DNA of 64,000 bases from Desulfovibrio sp. (GTDB lineage: Bacteria > Desulfobacterota > Desulfovibrionia > Desulfovibrionales > Desulfovibrionaceae), in the NCBI GenBank assembly GCA_016218665.1, contig JACRDI010000024.1:1-64000 (forward strand), written 5' to 3'. Below are positions 50,406-58,702 of this stretch, piece after piece. The stretch's first letter is position 1. Each line of letters opens with the position of its first letter. Below the pieces are notes generated by a model that saw only the letters and a list, made by a program, of their open reading frames with translations, did not search any database and was not told the DNA's origin. The translations under genes and the position numbers were made by a program.

Positions 50406-50810
50406 ATGAAACGTTCTCTCTTTATGAGCCTGGTCGTCGCCGCCCTGGCTTGCGCCCTGGCGCTGCCCCTGTACGCCGCCCCGGCCAAGAAGGCCCCGGA
50501 CGCCGACATCACCTTCAAGGCCCCTGAGGGCATGAAGATGACCAAGTCCCTGGTGAAGTTCCCGCACAAGAAGCACACTGAAGTGAAGTGCGCCGACTGC
50601 CACCACAAGAAGGATGCCAAGGGCAATGAATTTGCCAAGTGCGACGCCAAGGGTTGCCACGACAACCTGACCGCCAAGCAGGGCAAGGATTCCTACTACA
50701 ACGCCTTCCACGGCAACACCCCCAAGTCTTGCGTGGGTTGCCACAAGGCCAAGAAGGAAGCCAAGCCCAACGTTCCCACCGCTTGCGACAAGTGCCATCC
50801 GAAGGCCTAG
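50406..50810 (+). CDS. Periplasmic tetraheme cytochrome c3
   Basis: The 134-residue precursor has a signal peptide ending near LYAA (residue 24). The mature part has four heme-binding sites: CADCH, CDAKGCH (a CX4CH site), CVGCH and CDKCH, with extra axial histidines such as FPHKKH and NAFHGN. This is the type I cytochrome c3 pattern of Desulfovibrio, which takes electrons from periplasmic hydrogenases to membrane complexes. The last site is CX2CH, whereas D. vulgaris has CX4CH there. A strong GGAGG and a strong terminator frame the gene, in keeping with high expression. Confidence 0.96.
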   Translation: MKRSLFMSLVVAALACALALPLYAAPAKKAPDADITFKAPEGMKMTKSLVKFPHKKHTEVKCADCHHKKDAKGNEFAKCDAKGCHDNLTAKQGKDSYYNAFHGNTPKSCVGCHKAKKEAKPNVPTACDKCHPKA

Positions 50811-50829
50811 CAAGACGCACGCTCACCGA

Positions 50830-50858
50830 GGGGGCTGCGCAAGCGGCCCCCTTTTTTT
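50830..50858 (+). terminator. Rho-independent terminator after cytochrome c3
   Basis: GGGGGC (50830-50835) pairs with GCCCCC (50846-50851), with further weak pairing inside, followed by seven T bases. Confidence 0.88.
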
Positions 50859-50890
50859 AACTCTCCCTTCCGGTCATTAACTCTCCCTTC
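50857..50890 (+). repeat. 14-bp tandem direct repeat, 20-bp period
   Basis: TTAACTCTCCCTTC occurs at 50857-50870 and again at 50877-50890. It lies between the cytochrome terminator and the ribosome binding site of the acidic protein, so it is probably in or next to that gene's leader. Confidence 0.6.
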
Positions 50891-50904
50891 TGGAGGCGAA
50901 GCCA

Positions 50905-52599
50905 ATGGCGCCGACTTCCTCTTCCCCCAATGACGCTTTCGACCTGGACGGCCTGGACATGAAGGACGCGAAGCCCATGGGCGCCAAGGCCTCCGCTGCG
51001 GAAAGCGACTTCGAGAAAGAGCTGGAAGCCCTCTTCGCCGAGGAGCTGGCCTCGTCGGACGAGACGCCCGCCTCCGCGCCGCCAGTGGGCGGCCCCGACC
51101 TTGAGCCGGAGCCCGCGCCCGCCCCGGACACGCTGTCCGGCAGCGCCCCGGCGGACGAGGACATCCTGCTGCTGGACGACTTGGTGGCCGACGCGCCCGA
51201 CGCCTCCATCCCCGGGGAGGAGGAGGACATCCTCGACCTTTCGGCCTTCGCCGCCGGCGGCGAAATGGACCTGACCCCGCCCGCCGACGAGCCCGGCGGC
51301 AAGGACGGCGTCATAGATCTTTCCGGCCTGGACGAGATCATCACAGGCCTGGGCGACAAGAAGCCCGCCGCCCCGGCCGAGGAAGCGATGCTTGAGCCCG
51401 AGCCGCTTGAGCCCGCGCCCCTGGACAGCACCGACATGGCCGACCTGCTGGAGACCCTGGACGTGCCCAAGGCCGCGGCCAAACCCGCCGCGCCCGCGCC
51501 TGCCGAGGCCCCGGAGGACGATCTGCTGGAGCTTTCCCTGGGCGACCTGGTGGAAGAAGCGCCGGACGCCGCCGCCATCGCCGCCTCCATAGCCGAAGAC
51601 GCCCTCAACGAGGCCGCGCTCATGCCCTCGTCCGCCCCGGAAGAGCTCCAGGCCGCAGACGAGTCCGCCCTCGACCTGACCCTGCCCGACCTCTCCGATC
51701 CCGAGCCCGGCCGCGACCTCATCGCCGAGCAGGAGCAGGCCGACCTGGGCGGTGACCTCAATCTTTCCCTGCCGGACATGACGGACCTGCCGAACTTGGA
51801 AGACACGCCTTCCGCCGGTCTGGACCAGGTGCTGGAAGACGGCGACCTGGACATGAGCGGCCTCATGGAGGGCATCGAGCCCTCGGCCGGGGAGGAGCAG
51901 CCCGAGCTGCCGCTGAACCCCGACGACCTGCTGGCCCAGATCCCGGAATCCGGGGCCGAGCCGGCTTCTGAGCCCGGCCCTGAGCCCGGCCCTGAGGCTG
52001 TCGCCATGCCCGTGGCCGAGACCATCGAAGAGCCCGCCCTGCCCCTGGCCGACGCCGCCCTCGGCGCCGTGGCCGCCGGAGCGGCAGTGGCCGGAGTCGC
52101 CGCCGCCGGAGTCGCAGTGGCCGAGCCCGCTCCCGCGCCCGTCTCCGGAGACATCGCGGCCCGCCTGGCCGAGCTGGCCACCCAGGTCATGGGCAACAGC
52201 GTGGCCGTGGTGCGCCTGGAAGGCCAGCTGGCCGAGCGCGACAAGGCCCTGGCCGAGGTGCAGGAGCGCCTGCAAAACGCCCAGGCCGAGGCCCAGGCCC
52301 TGCGCGACGAGCTCTCCGCCCTGCGCGGCGAGCTTGAGGGCAGCCTTGGCGCGCGCCTGGACGAGGTGCGCCAGGCCGCCCTGGACGCCGCCGACAAGGC
52401 CGGCGCCCTGGGCATCCGCGTGGACGGGGCCGAGAAGGCCGCCACCGGAGCCGCCGAGCGCCTGGCCCTGCTGGAGGACCGCCAGACCCAGCTGGACCGC
52501 GAGATCTTCTCCGAGATCTCCCGCGCCGTCCCGCGCGAGGCCGCCCGCGTCATCCGCGAGGAGATCGCCCACCTGGCCGCCTCCATGCGCGACGAGTAG
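50905..52599 (+). CDS. Very acidic repeat protein with C-terminal coiled coil, unknown
   Basis: The 564-residue protein is recognised by no family I know. Residues 1-370 are rich in Asp, Glu, Pro and Ala and repeat a short acidic-hydrophobic motif about nine times (EDILLLDDL, EDILDLSAF, GVIDLSGLDEI, DDLLELSLGDL, SALDLTLPDL, DLNLSLPDM, DLDMSGLMEGI). A 25-residue Ala/Gly/Val stretch (about 385-415) follows, long enough to span a membrane but weakly hydrophobic. The C-terminal part (about 420-560) is a coiled coil. GGAGG stands before the ATG, and a terminator follows. It may be a scaffold with repeated docking motifs. Confidence 0.75.
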   Translation: MAPTSSSPNDAFDLDGLDMKDAKPMGAKASAAESDFEKELEALFAEELASSDETPASAPPVGGPDLEPEPAPAPDTLSGSAPADEDILLLDDLVADAPDASIPGEEEDILDLSAFAAGGEMDLTPPADEPGGKDGVIDLSGLDEIITGLGDKKPAAPAEEAMLEPEPLEPAPLDSTDMADLLETLDVPKAAAKPAAPAPAEAPEDDLLELSLGDLVEEAPDAAAIAASIAEDALNEAALMPSSAPEELQAADESALDLTLPDLSDPEPGRDLIAEQEQADLGGDLNLSLPDMTDLPNLEDTPSAGLDQVLEDGDLDMSGLMEGIEPSAGEEQPELPLNPDDLLAQIPESGAEPASEPGPEPGPEAVAMPVAETIEEPALPLADAALGAVAAGAAVAGVAAAGVAVAEPAPAPVSGDIAARLAELATQVMGNSVAVVRLEGQLAERDKALAEVQERLQNAQAEAQALRDELSALRGELEGSLGARLDEVRQAALDAADKAGALGIRVDGAEKAATGAAERLALLEDRQTQLDREIFSEISRAVPREAARVIREEIAHLAASMRDE

Positions 52600-52645
52600 C
52601 AAAAGCCCAGGCGCGGCAAACAGCCCGCGCCCGCACGCGAAAAAA

Positions 52646-52680
52646 GAAAGGCCGCTCCTTGCCGGGGCGGCCTTTTTCTT
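52646..52680. terminator. Bidirectional terminator between two convergent genes
   Basis: AAAGGCCGCTCC (52647-52658) pairs with GGGGCGGCCTTT (52664-52675) with one G-T pair and loop TTGCC. T runs follow on both strands. It serves the acidic protein gene and the leftward receiver gene. Confidence 0.85.
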
Positions 52681-52707
52681 TGCGCGCGCAAAGGCGGGGG
52701 AGGGGCG

Positions 52708-53823
52708 CTAGAGCGTGTGCGCCGGCACCAGCACCGTCACCGGCTCCACGATCTCGAAGGAGCGGGTGGACTCGATGAGGCGGTAGATGTTGCTCTCGTT
52801 CAGCTCGGAATCCTTGGCCAAGAGCAGCATGCCGTCCACGGTGACGATGCTCTCCTCAAGGATCATGTTCTCCTTCAGGTCGCGCATGGTCACGCGCTTG
52901 CGCACGTAGCCCGTCTCGGTGGGGATGGTGCTCTCGAAGGCGGCCAGGATGTCCGGGTCGTACACGCCCTTGGCCCCGGCCATCTGGGTGAAGATGGCGT
53001 TGGTGGGCAGGCCGCGGTTCAGCAGCATGTCGTAGTCCAGCACCACCTTGAGCACCCGCGCCCCGAACGGCGGGGAGCTGTCGTACCGGGCGTGCTGCTT
53101 CCTGATGATCTCGGCCACGAGGGCCATGCGCGGAATGTTGGCCAGCACGCCCGCGCCGATGGTGGGGTGGGTGTCGAAAAGCTTGCGCTCGTCCGGGGCC
53201 AGGTCCTTGCCCGCGGCGATCTTGTCGAGCACGTCCTTGGGCAGGGAAACGCAGCCGATGTGCGAAAGCATGGCCGCCATGTCCACCTCCCAGAACTGGG
53301 GGATGAGGATGGCCTTGGACAGGCGGTGCACCAGGCCGCGGATGCGCAGAGCCCGGCCGAAGGCCGCCGGGTTGGCCAGGCCCAGCACGTCGGTCAGGGC
53401 CTGGATGGCCCCGTGCAGGGTGTCCTGCAGAAAGCTCTGCTCGGCGATCTCCAGCTTGTGCTGCTCCAGGGCGGCGCTCAGCTGGGCGGTCAGGCTGTCC
53501 AGCGAGGCGGGCTTCAGCACCACGCGGAAGGCCTTGCCGTCCTCCACGGCGTTCAGCGCCAGGTCAAGCTCCTGGCGGGCGGTCATCAGCAGGCCCACGG
53601 TGTGCGGGTGGGCGGTCTTGATGGCCGTGAGCAGGGTGGTTCCGTCCTTCTTGCCCAGCTTGAGGTCGGTGAGCACCACGTCAAAGGGGCCCGAGGCGCG
53701 CACGGCCTTGAGCGCGTCCTCCACGCCCACCACGTGCTGCAGGTCGAAGCGCTGGGCCAGCCGCTCCTGCGTGTTGCCCAACGGGTTCGCGGTCCCCTCG
53801 ACCATGAGAATCTTGCCCGGCAT
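52708..53823 (-). CDS. Receiver protein with degenerate HD-GYP-like domain
   Basis: The 371-residue protein has an N-terminal receiver (Asp in DVVLTDLKLG) and a C-terminal domain with the spacing of HD-GYP phosphodiesterases. The key motifs are changed: the HD pair is SH in MLSHIGCVSLP, and no GYP follows. Later histidines remain (THPTIGAG, RKQHARYD), as does LDYDMLL. It probably no longer hydrolyses c-di-GMP and may bind it or act as an adaptor. GGAGG precedes the ATG. Confidence 0.75.
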   Translation of the reverse strand: MPGKILMVEGTANPLGNTQERLAQRFDLQHVVGVEDALKAVRASGPFDVVLTDLKLGKKDGTTLLTAIKTAHPHTVGLLMTARQELDLALNAVEDGKAFRVVLKPASLDSLTAQLSAALEQHKLEIAEQSFLQDTLHGAIQALTDVLGLANPAAFGRALRIRGLVHRLSKAILIPQFWEVDMAAMLSHIGCVSLPKDVLDKIAAGKDLAPDERKLFDTHPTIGAGVLANIPRMALVAEIIRKQHARYDSSPPFGARVLKVVLDYDMLLNRGLPTNAIFTQMAGAKGVYDPDILAAFESTIPTETGYVRKRVTMRDLKENMILEESIVTVDGMLLLAKDSELNESNIYRLIESTRSFEIVEPVTVLVPAHTL

Positions 53824-54137
53824 TGCTCCTCCAAAAGCGCGGGAGAGTCCACGCGCATGCGTCCTGAACGGGCGGAATACTGCGAGTGGGCGCTTCGTGC
53901 AACTGCGTATGCGCACAGTACGTGGTCGCCCGCGCGAAGGGCTCCTTTCGCCGCACTCGACGAACCGGCCCCGCGCGTGGTATGGGACGCGGATAAAACA
54001 AAGGGGGAGGGGCTTCACCGTTTCTTTCCCTTTCCCGCCCGGGGTCCACCGCGTGGTGCGGTCGCGGCCATTTCCCACCGGGCGGGTTTTTCGCACAGCC
54101 AAGCCGGGCGCGATGCCCGGAGCAAGAGGGCGCGGGC
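53824..54137. other. Divergent region without a gene
   Basis: About 310 bases separate the leftward receiver gene from the rightward small gene. Immediately before the small gene lies a CCGGGC/GCCCGG hairpin (54104-54109, 54115-54120). I see no clear promoter boxes or further structure. Confidence 0.5.
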
Positions 54138-54329
54138 ATGGATTCGCTTGAGAAGCAGGCCCTGCAGGTGGCCAAGGAAATCGTGGTCAAGTTCATCGAG
54201 GTGGGGCGCATTTCCCCGGCGAATTTTGCCGAGCATTTTTCGGAAATCTATTGCGAGATTCTGACCACCGTGTCCGGCGGCGGCGTGTGCGACCCCGACG
54301 CGGCGGAGACGAAGAAGAAGGGCGCCTAA
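54138..54329 (+). CDS. Small conserved-looking protein (63 residues), unknown
   Basis: The 63-residue protein is mostly alpha-helical (EKQALQVAKEIVVKFIEVGR, NFAEHFSEIYCEILTTV) with a short Lys-rich tail and two cysteines. It ends four bases before the ubiE-like gene, so the two are co-transcribed. I recall similar short proteins in Desulfovibrio genomes, unverified. The ribosome binding site is weak (AGAGGGCGCGGGC). Confidence 0.65.
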   Translation: MDSLEKQALQVAKEIVVKFIEVGRISPANFAEHFSEIYCEILTTVSGGGVCDPDAAETKKKGA

Positions 54330-54333
54330 GTCC

Positions 54334-55278
54334 ATGCAACGTCCCCCTTCCCAGGAGCAAATCCAGCGCGACCAGCTGCATGGCCGGCAGGTGGCGGCCA
54401 TGTTCGGCCGCATCGCCCGCTGGTACGACTTTCTGAACCACACCTTGAGCCTGGGGCTCGACATCTACTGGCGCTGGCGGCTGGCCCGCGTGGCCCAGCC
54501 CAGGCCCGGCGGCGCGGTGCTCGACCTGGCGGCCGGCACCATGGACGTGTCCCTGGCGCTTTTGCGCCAGTACCCGGACATCCGCGTGGCCGCGGTGGAC
54601 TACACCCTGCCCATGCTGGTGCACGGCAAAAGGAAGCTCAACGGTGCGCCCGGCGGGCAGATCATCCCGGCACAGGGCGACGGCCGCAGGCTGCCCCTGG
54701 CCGACGAGTCCATGGACGCGGCCACCATCGCCTTCGGCATCCGCAACATCCGGCCGCGCATGGCCGCCCACAAGGAAGTGCTGCGCTGCCTCAAACCGGG
54801 CGGGCGCTTCTGCATCCTGGAATTCGGCACCGGGCGGCGCAAGGTGTGGGGCGGGCTGTACAATTTCTACCTGGACAAGGTGCTGCCCACGGTGGGGCGC
54901 ATCTTCTCCGGCGACCGGGCGGCCTACCGCTACCTGGCGGAGACCATCCGCGAGTTCCCGGACGAGCGCCAGCTGGCGCGGGAGCTTCTGGAAGCGGGGT
55001 ACGCGCGCGTGTTTCACGTTGCCATGCTATCGGGCATCGTGTACCTGCATGTGGCGGAAAAGGCGGGCGAACTGGCCGGCGAGCTGGCGGGCGAAACGGG
55101 CGGCCGGGCGACCGGCGCCGGGGCTTCCGCAGGGCCTGCCGGGGGCGCTCCCGCGGGTGTGCCCGTGCGCAAAGACAGTCTGCGCAAAGACAGCCTGCGC
55201 AGGGACGACCCGCGCGAGGCCGTGCTGCGCTGCTTCACCCGCGAGGACCCGGGCAAGCCCCCGCGTGAGGACGGCTAG
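54334..55278 (+). CDS. ubiE: UbiE/MenG-type demethylmenaquinone methyltransferase with extra tail
   Basis: The 314-residue protein matches the UbiE/COQ5 family: FGRIARWYDFLNHTLSLGLD, VLDLAAGTMDVSLALL, ATIAFGIRNIRPR and GGRFCILEFGT. It would methylate demethylmenaquinone, which fits mqnB and the polyprenyl synthase downstream. From about residue 240 it carries an unusual tail of Gly/Ala-rich sequence and a duplicated RKDSL motif that typical family members (about 240 residues) lack. An equivalent methyltransferase of the same fold with another target cannot be excluded. Confidence 0.85.
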   Translation: MQRPPSQEQIQRDQLHGRQVAAMFGRIARWYDFLNHTLSLGLDIYWRWRLARVAQPRPGGAVLDLAAGTMDVSLALLRQYPDIRVAAVDYTLPMLVHGKRKLNGAPGGQIIPAQGDGRRLPLADESMDAATIAFGIRNIRPRMAAHKEVLRCLKPGGRFCILEFGTGRRKVWGGLYNFYLDKVLPTVGRIFSGDRAAYRYLAETIREFPDERQLARELLEAGYARVFHVAMLSGIVYLHVAEKAGELAGELAGETGGRATGAGASAGPAGGAPAGVPVRKDSLRKDSLRRDDPREAVLRCFTREDPGKPPREDG

Positions 55279-55293
55279 GCCGGGGACAGTGCG

Positions 55294-55494
55294 CTAGAAC
55301 GACCGGCCCAGGGCCACCAGCAGCACGCCCAGGATCATGGACGTGAGGCCCAGGACGCGCAGGGCGCGGGGCGGGCGGCTGGCCAGGGAGAGCAGGATCG
55401 CGGGCATGCGCTCGGCCAGAAGGAAATAGGGCAGGCCCTCCAGCAGGAAGGCCAGGCCAAGAGCCATGAAGAAGAGCGGCCAGTCGAAGTTCAT
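55294..55494 (-). CDS. DUF2065 small inner-membrane protein
   Basis: The 66-residue protein has two hydrophobic helices and the pattern FFMALGLAFLLEGLPYFLL, as in the YjeT-like DUF2065 family. It is encoded opposite to its neighbours between ubiE and the nucleotide-sugar dehydrogenase. The start was set at MNFDWP, with AAGG upstream. The function of the family is unknown. Confidence 0.78.
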   Translation of the reverse strand: MNFDWPLFFMALGLAFLLEGLPYFLLAERMPAILLSLASRPPRALRVLGLTSMILGVLLVALGRSF

Positions 55495-55592
55495 GGGGGC
55501 CTTGTATCCGCGCGGACGCCGGTTGTCCACAGCGGGCCGGGGCCTGGAGCAAAGAGCGGCGGGGCCTTGTCCCGTCAAGCAAAGGACGAGCA

Positions 55593-56915
<1,323 letters not shown>

Positions 56916-56925
56916 GGGCCCGGCC

Positions 56926-57693
56926 ATGCTGCTGGTCGCCGCCGCCACGGGCCTGGAGCTCCGCGCCGCCCTCGGCGTGCAGGCGGCGGACGTTGCGCGC
57001 CAGGGCGAGGTTTTCGCGGTCACGGCCCACGGCAGGCCCGTGCTGGCCCTGGTCACGGGCATCGGCGTGGTGAACGCGGCCTTTGCCCTGGGCAGGGCCC
57101 TGGGGCGGGGGCAGCAGAAGGTTTCCGGCGTGCTTTGTCTGGGTGTTGCGGGCAGCTTCGACACTGCGGCACGTCCGCTTGGCAGCGCCTGGCTGGTGGA
57201 GCGCGAGACCTGGCCGGAGTACGGCCTGCTTTTTTCCGGCCAGTGCGCGGCCGATGCGCGGGGCCTGGGCTTTTCCCTGGACGGCCGCACGGCCGGCGAC
57301 CCGGAGGCGGTGTTCGACACCCTGGCCTGGGACGCCCGGGCCGAGGCCGCGCGGCTGGACCTGGACGCATCCGGCCTCGGGCTCGCGTCCAGCCTCACCG
57401 TGAGCGGCGTGAGCGCGGACCCGCAGCGGGCGCGGGCGCTGGCGGAGCGCTTCGGCGCTGGTTTGGAGAACATGGCCCTGCTGGAGAACATGGCCCTGCT
57501 GGAAAATATGGAAGGCTTCGCCCTGGCCTACGCGGCCCGGCAGGTGGACCTGCCCTTTGCGGAGCTGCGCGCGGTCTCGAACGCCGTGGGCTCGCGCCCG
57601 CCAAAGGATTGGGACCTGCCCTGCGCCCTGGCCGCCCTGGGGTGCGCGGCGGAAAAACTTTTGGCCCCCCAGGCGGGCCCGGCCTCAACTTAA
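56926..57693 (+). CDS. mqnB: Futalosine hydrolase with in-frame tandem duplication
   Basis: The 255-residue nucleoside-hydrolase-like protein resembles MqnB: LVTGIGVVNAAFALG, GVAGSF, ENMEGFALAYAA near the active site and AVSNAVGSR. It splits futalosine to dehypoxanthine futalosine in the menaquinone route used instead of Men enzymes. Just before the conserved NMEG the segment GAGAACATGGCCCTGCTG (six codons) is repeated exactly, at 57466 and 57484, giving LENMAL twice ahead of LENMEG. It lies ten bases after the dehydrogenase gene and close to a polyprenyl synthase. Confidence 0.82.
   Translation: MLLVAAATGLELRAALGVQAADVARQGEVFAVTAHGRPVLALVTGIGVVNAAFALGRALGRGQQKVSGVLCLGVAGSFDTAARPLGSAWLVERETWPEYGLLFSGQCAADARGLGFSLDGRTAGDPEAVFDTLAWDARAEAARLDLDASGLGLASSLTVSGVSADPQRARALAERFGAGLENMALLENMALLENMEGFALAYAARQVDLPFAELRAVSNAVGSRPPKDWDLPCALAALGCAAEKLLAPQAGPAST
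57466..57501 (+). repeat. Exact 18-bp tandem duplication inside mqnB
   Basis: GAGAACATGGCCCTGCTG occurs at 57466-57483 and 57484-57501, followed by a diverged third copy starting GAAAATATGGA. The repeat keeps the reading frame. Confidence 0.9.
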
Positions 57694-57712
57694 AAATGTG
57701 GACGTGACCGGC

Positions 57713-58681
57713 ATGAACGAAATGCGCGCCTACTTCGCCCGGGAGATTCCCGGCATCAACGGCTTCCTCGCGGCGGAGGCGGACAAGCTTGACGGGCTGG
57801 TGCGCGAGGTGGCGCGCCACGTGCTGCTCTCCGGCGGCAAGCGCATCCGGCCCATGCTGACCATCCTCTTCGCCCGCGCCCTGGGCCACAAGGCCGACGA
57901 CATGCTTGCAATCGCCTGCGCCCTGGAGATGCTGCACACGGCCACGCTATTGCACGACGACGTGCTGGACCAGGCCGAGACGCGCCGGGGCCAGACCAGC
58001 GCCCACGTGGCCTTCGGCACCACCGAGACCATCCTGGCGGGCGACGTGCTCCTCGCCCTGGCCAACAAGCTGGGCGCGGACTACGACATCCCCCGGCTCA
58101 ACGCGCTCCTGGCCCGGGGCATCATGGCCACGGCCGAGGGCGAGATTCTGGAACTGGCGCACACCGCCAGGCCCACGGTGGACCGTCAGGCCTACCTGGA
58201 CATCATTATCGGCAAGACCGCCCGGCTCATCGAGACCGCCTGCCGCTGCGGGGCGGCGCTGGCCAGCCGCGACCGCGCCATGGAGGACCTGGCCGGAGAC
58301 TTCGGCCTGAATCTTGGCATCGCCTTCCAGCTGGTGGACGACGCGCTGGACTACGCCGTCTCCGAGAGCGAGATGGGCAAGCCCGCCGGCGGCGACCTGC
58401 GCGAGGGCAAGATGACGCTTCCGCTCATACTGTACCTGGAAAGCCTGCCCGAGGCCCAGGCCGCTGGCCTGCTTTCCGCCCTGCGCGAGAAGCGCCTCGG
58501 CGCGGACGAGGCCACGGACATCGTGGCCCAGGTGCGGGACAAGGGCTTTGCCGAGGCCACCCGCGCGGCCGCGCGCGGCTACGTGGACACGGCCCTCGCG
58601 GCCCTTGCCGCCCTGCCGGAGACGCCCGAGCGCGTGGTGCTCTGCCAGGCGGCGGAATACGTCCTCACCAGACGCAAGTAG
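57713..58681 (+). CDS. Polyprenyl diphosphate synthase
   Basis: The 322-residue trans-prenyltransferase has GGKRIRP, the first aspartate-rich motif LLHDDVLDQAETRRG and the second LVDDALDY. It would make the long isoprenoid tail of menaquinone (octaprenyl-type), in line with mqnB and the methyltransferase nearby. The ATG of MNEMRAY was chosen; a GTG just upstream is possible. It starts 20 bases after mqnB. Confidence 0.93.
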   Translation: MNEMRAYFAREIPGINGFLAAEADKLDGLVREVARHVLLSGGKRIRPMLTILFARALGHKADDMLAIACALEMLHTATLLHDDVLDQAETRRGQTSAHVAFGTTETILAGDVLLALANKLGADYDIPRLNALLARGIMATAEGEILELAHTARPTVDRQAYLDIIIGKTARLIETACRCGAALASRDRAMEDLAGDFGLNLGIAFQLVDDALDYAVSESEMGKPAGGDLREGKMTLPLILYLESLPEAQAAGLLSALREKRLGADEATDIVAQVRDKGFAEATRAAARGYVDTALAALAALPETPERVVLCQAAEYVLTRRK

Positions 58682-58702
58682 GCAGAGCCACAGGGGGGGC
58701 CG

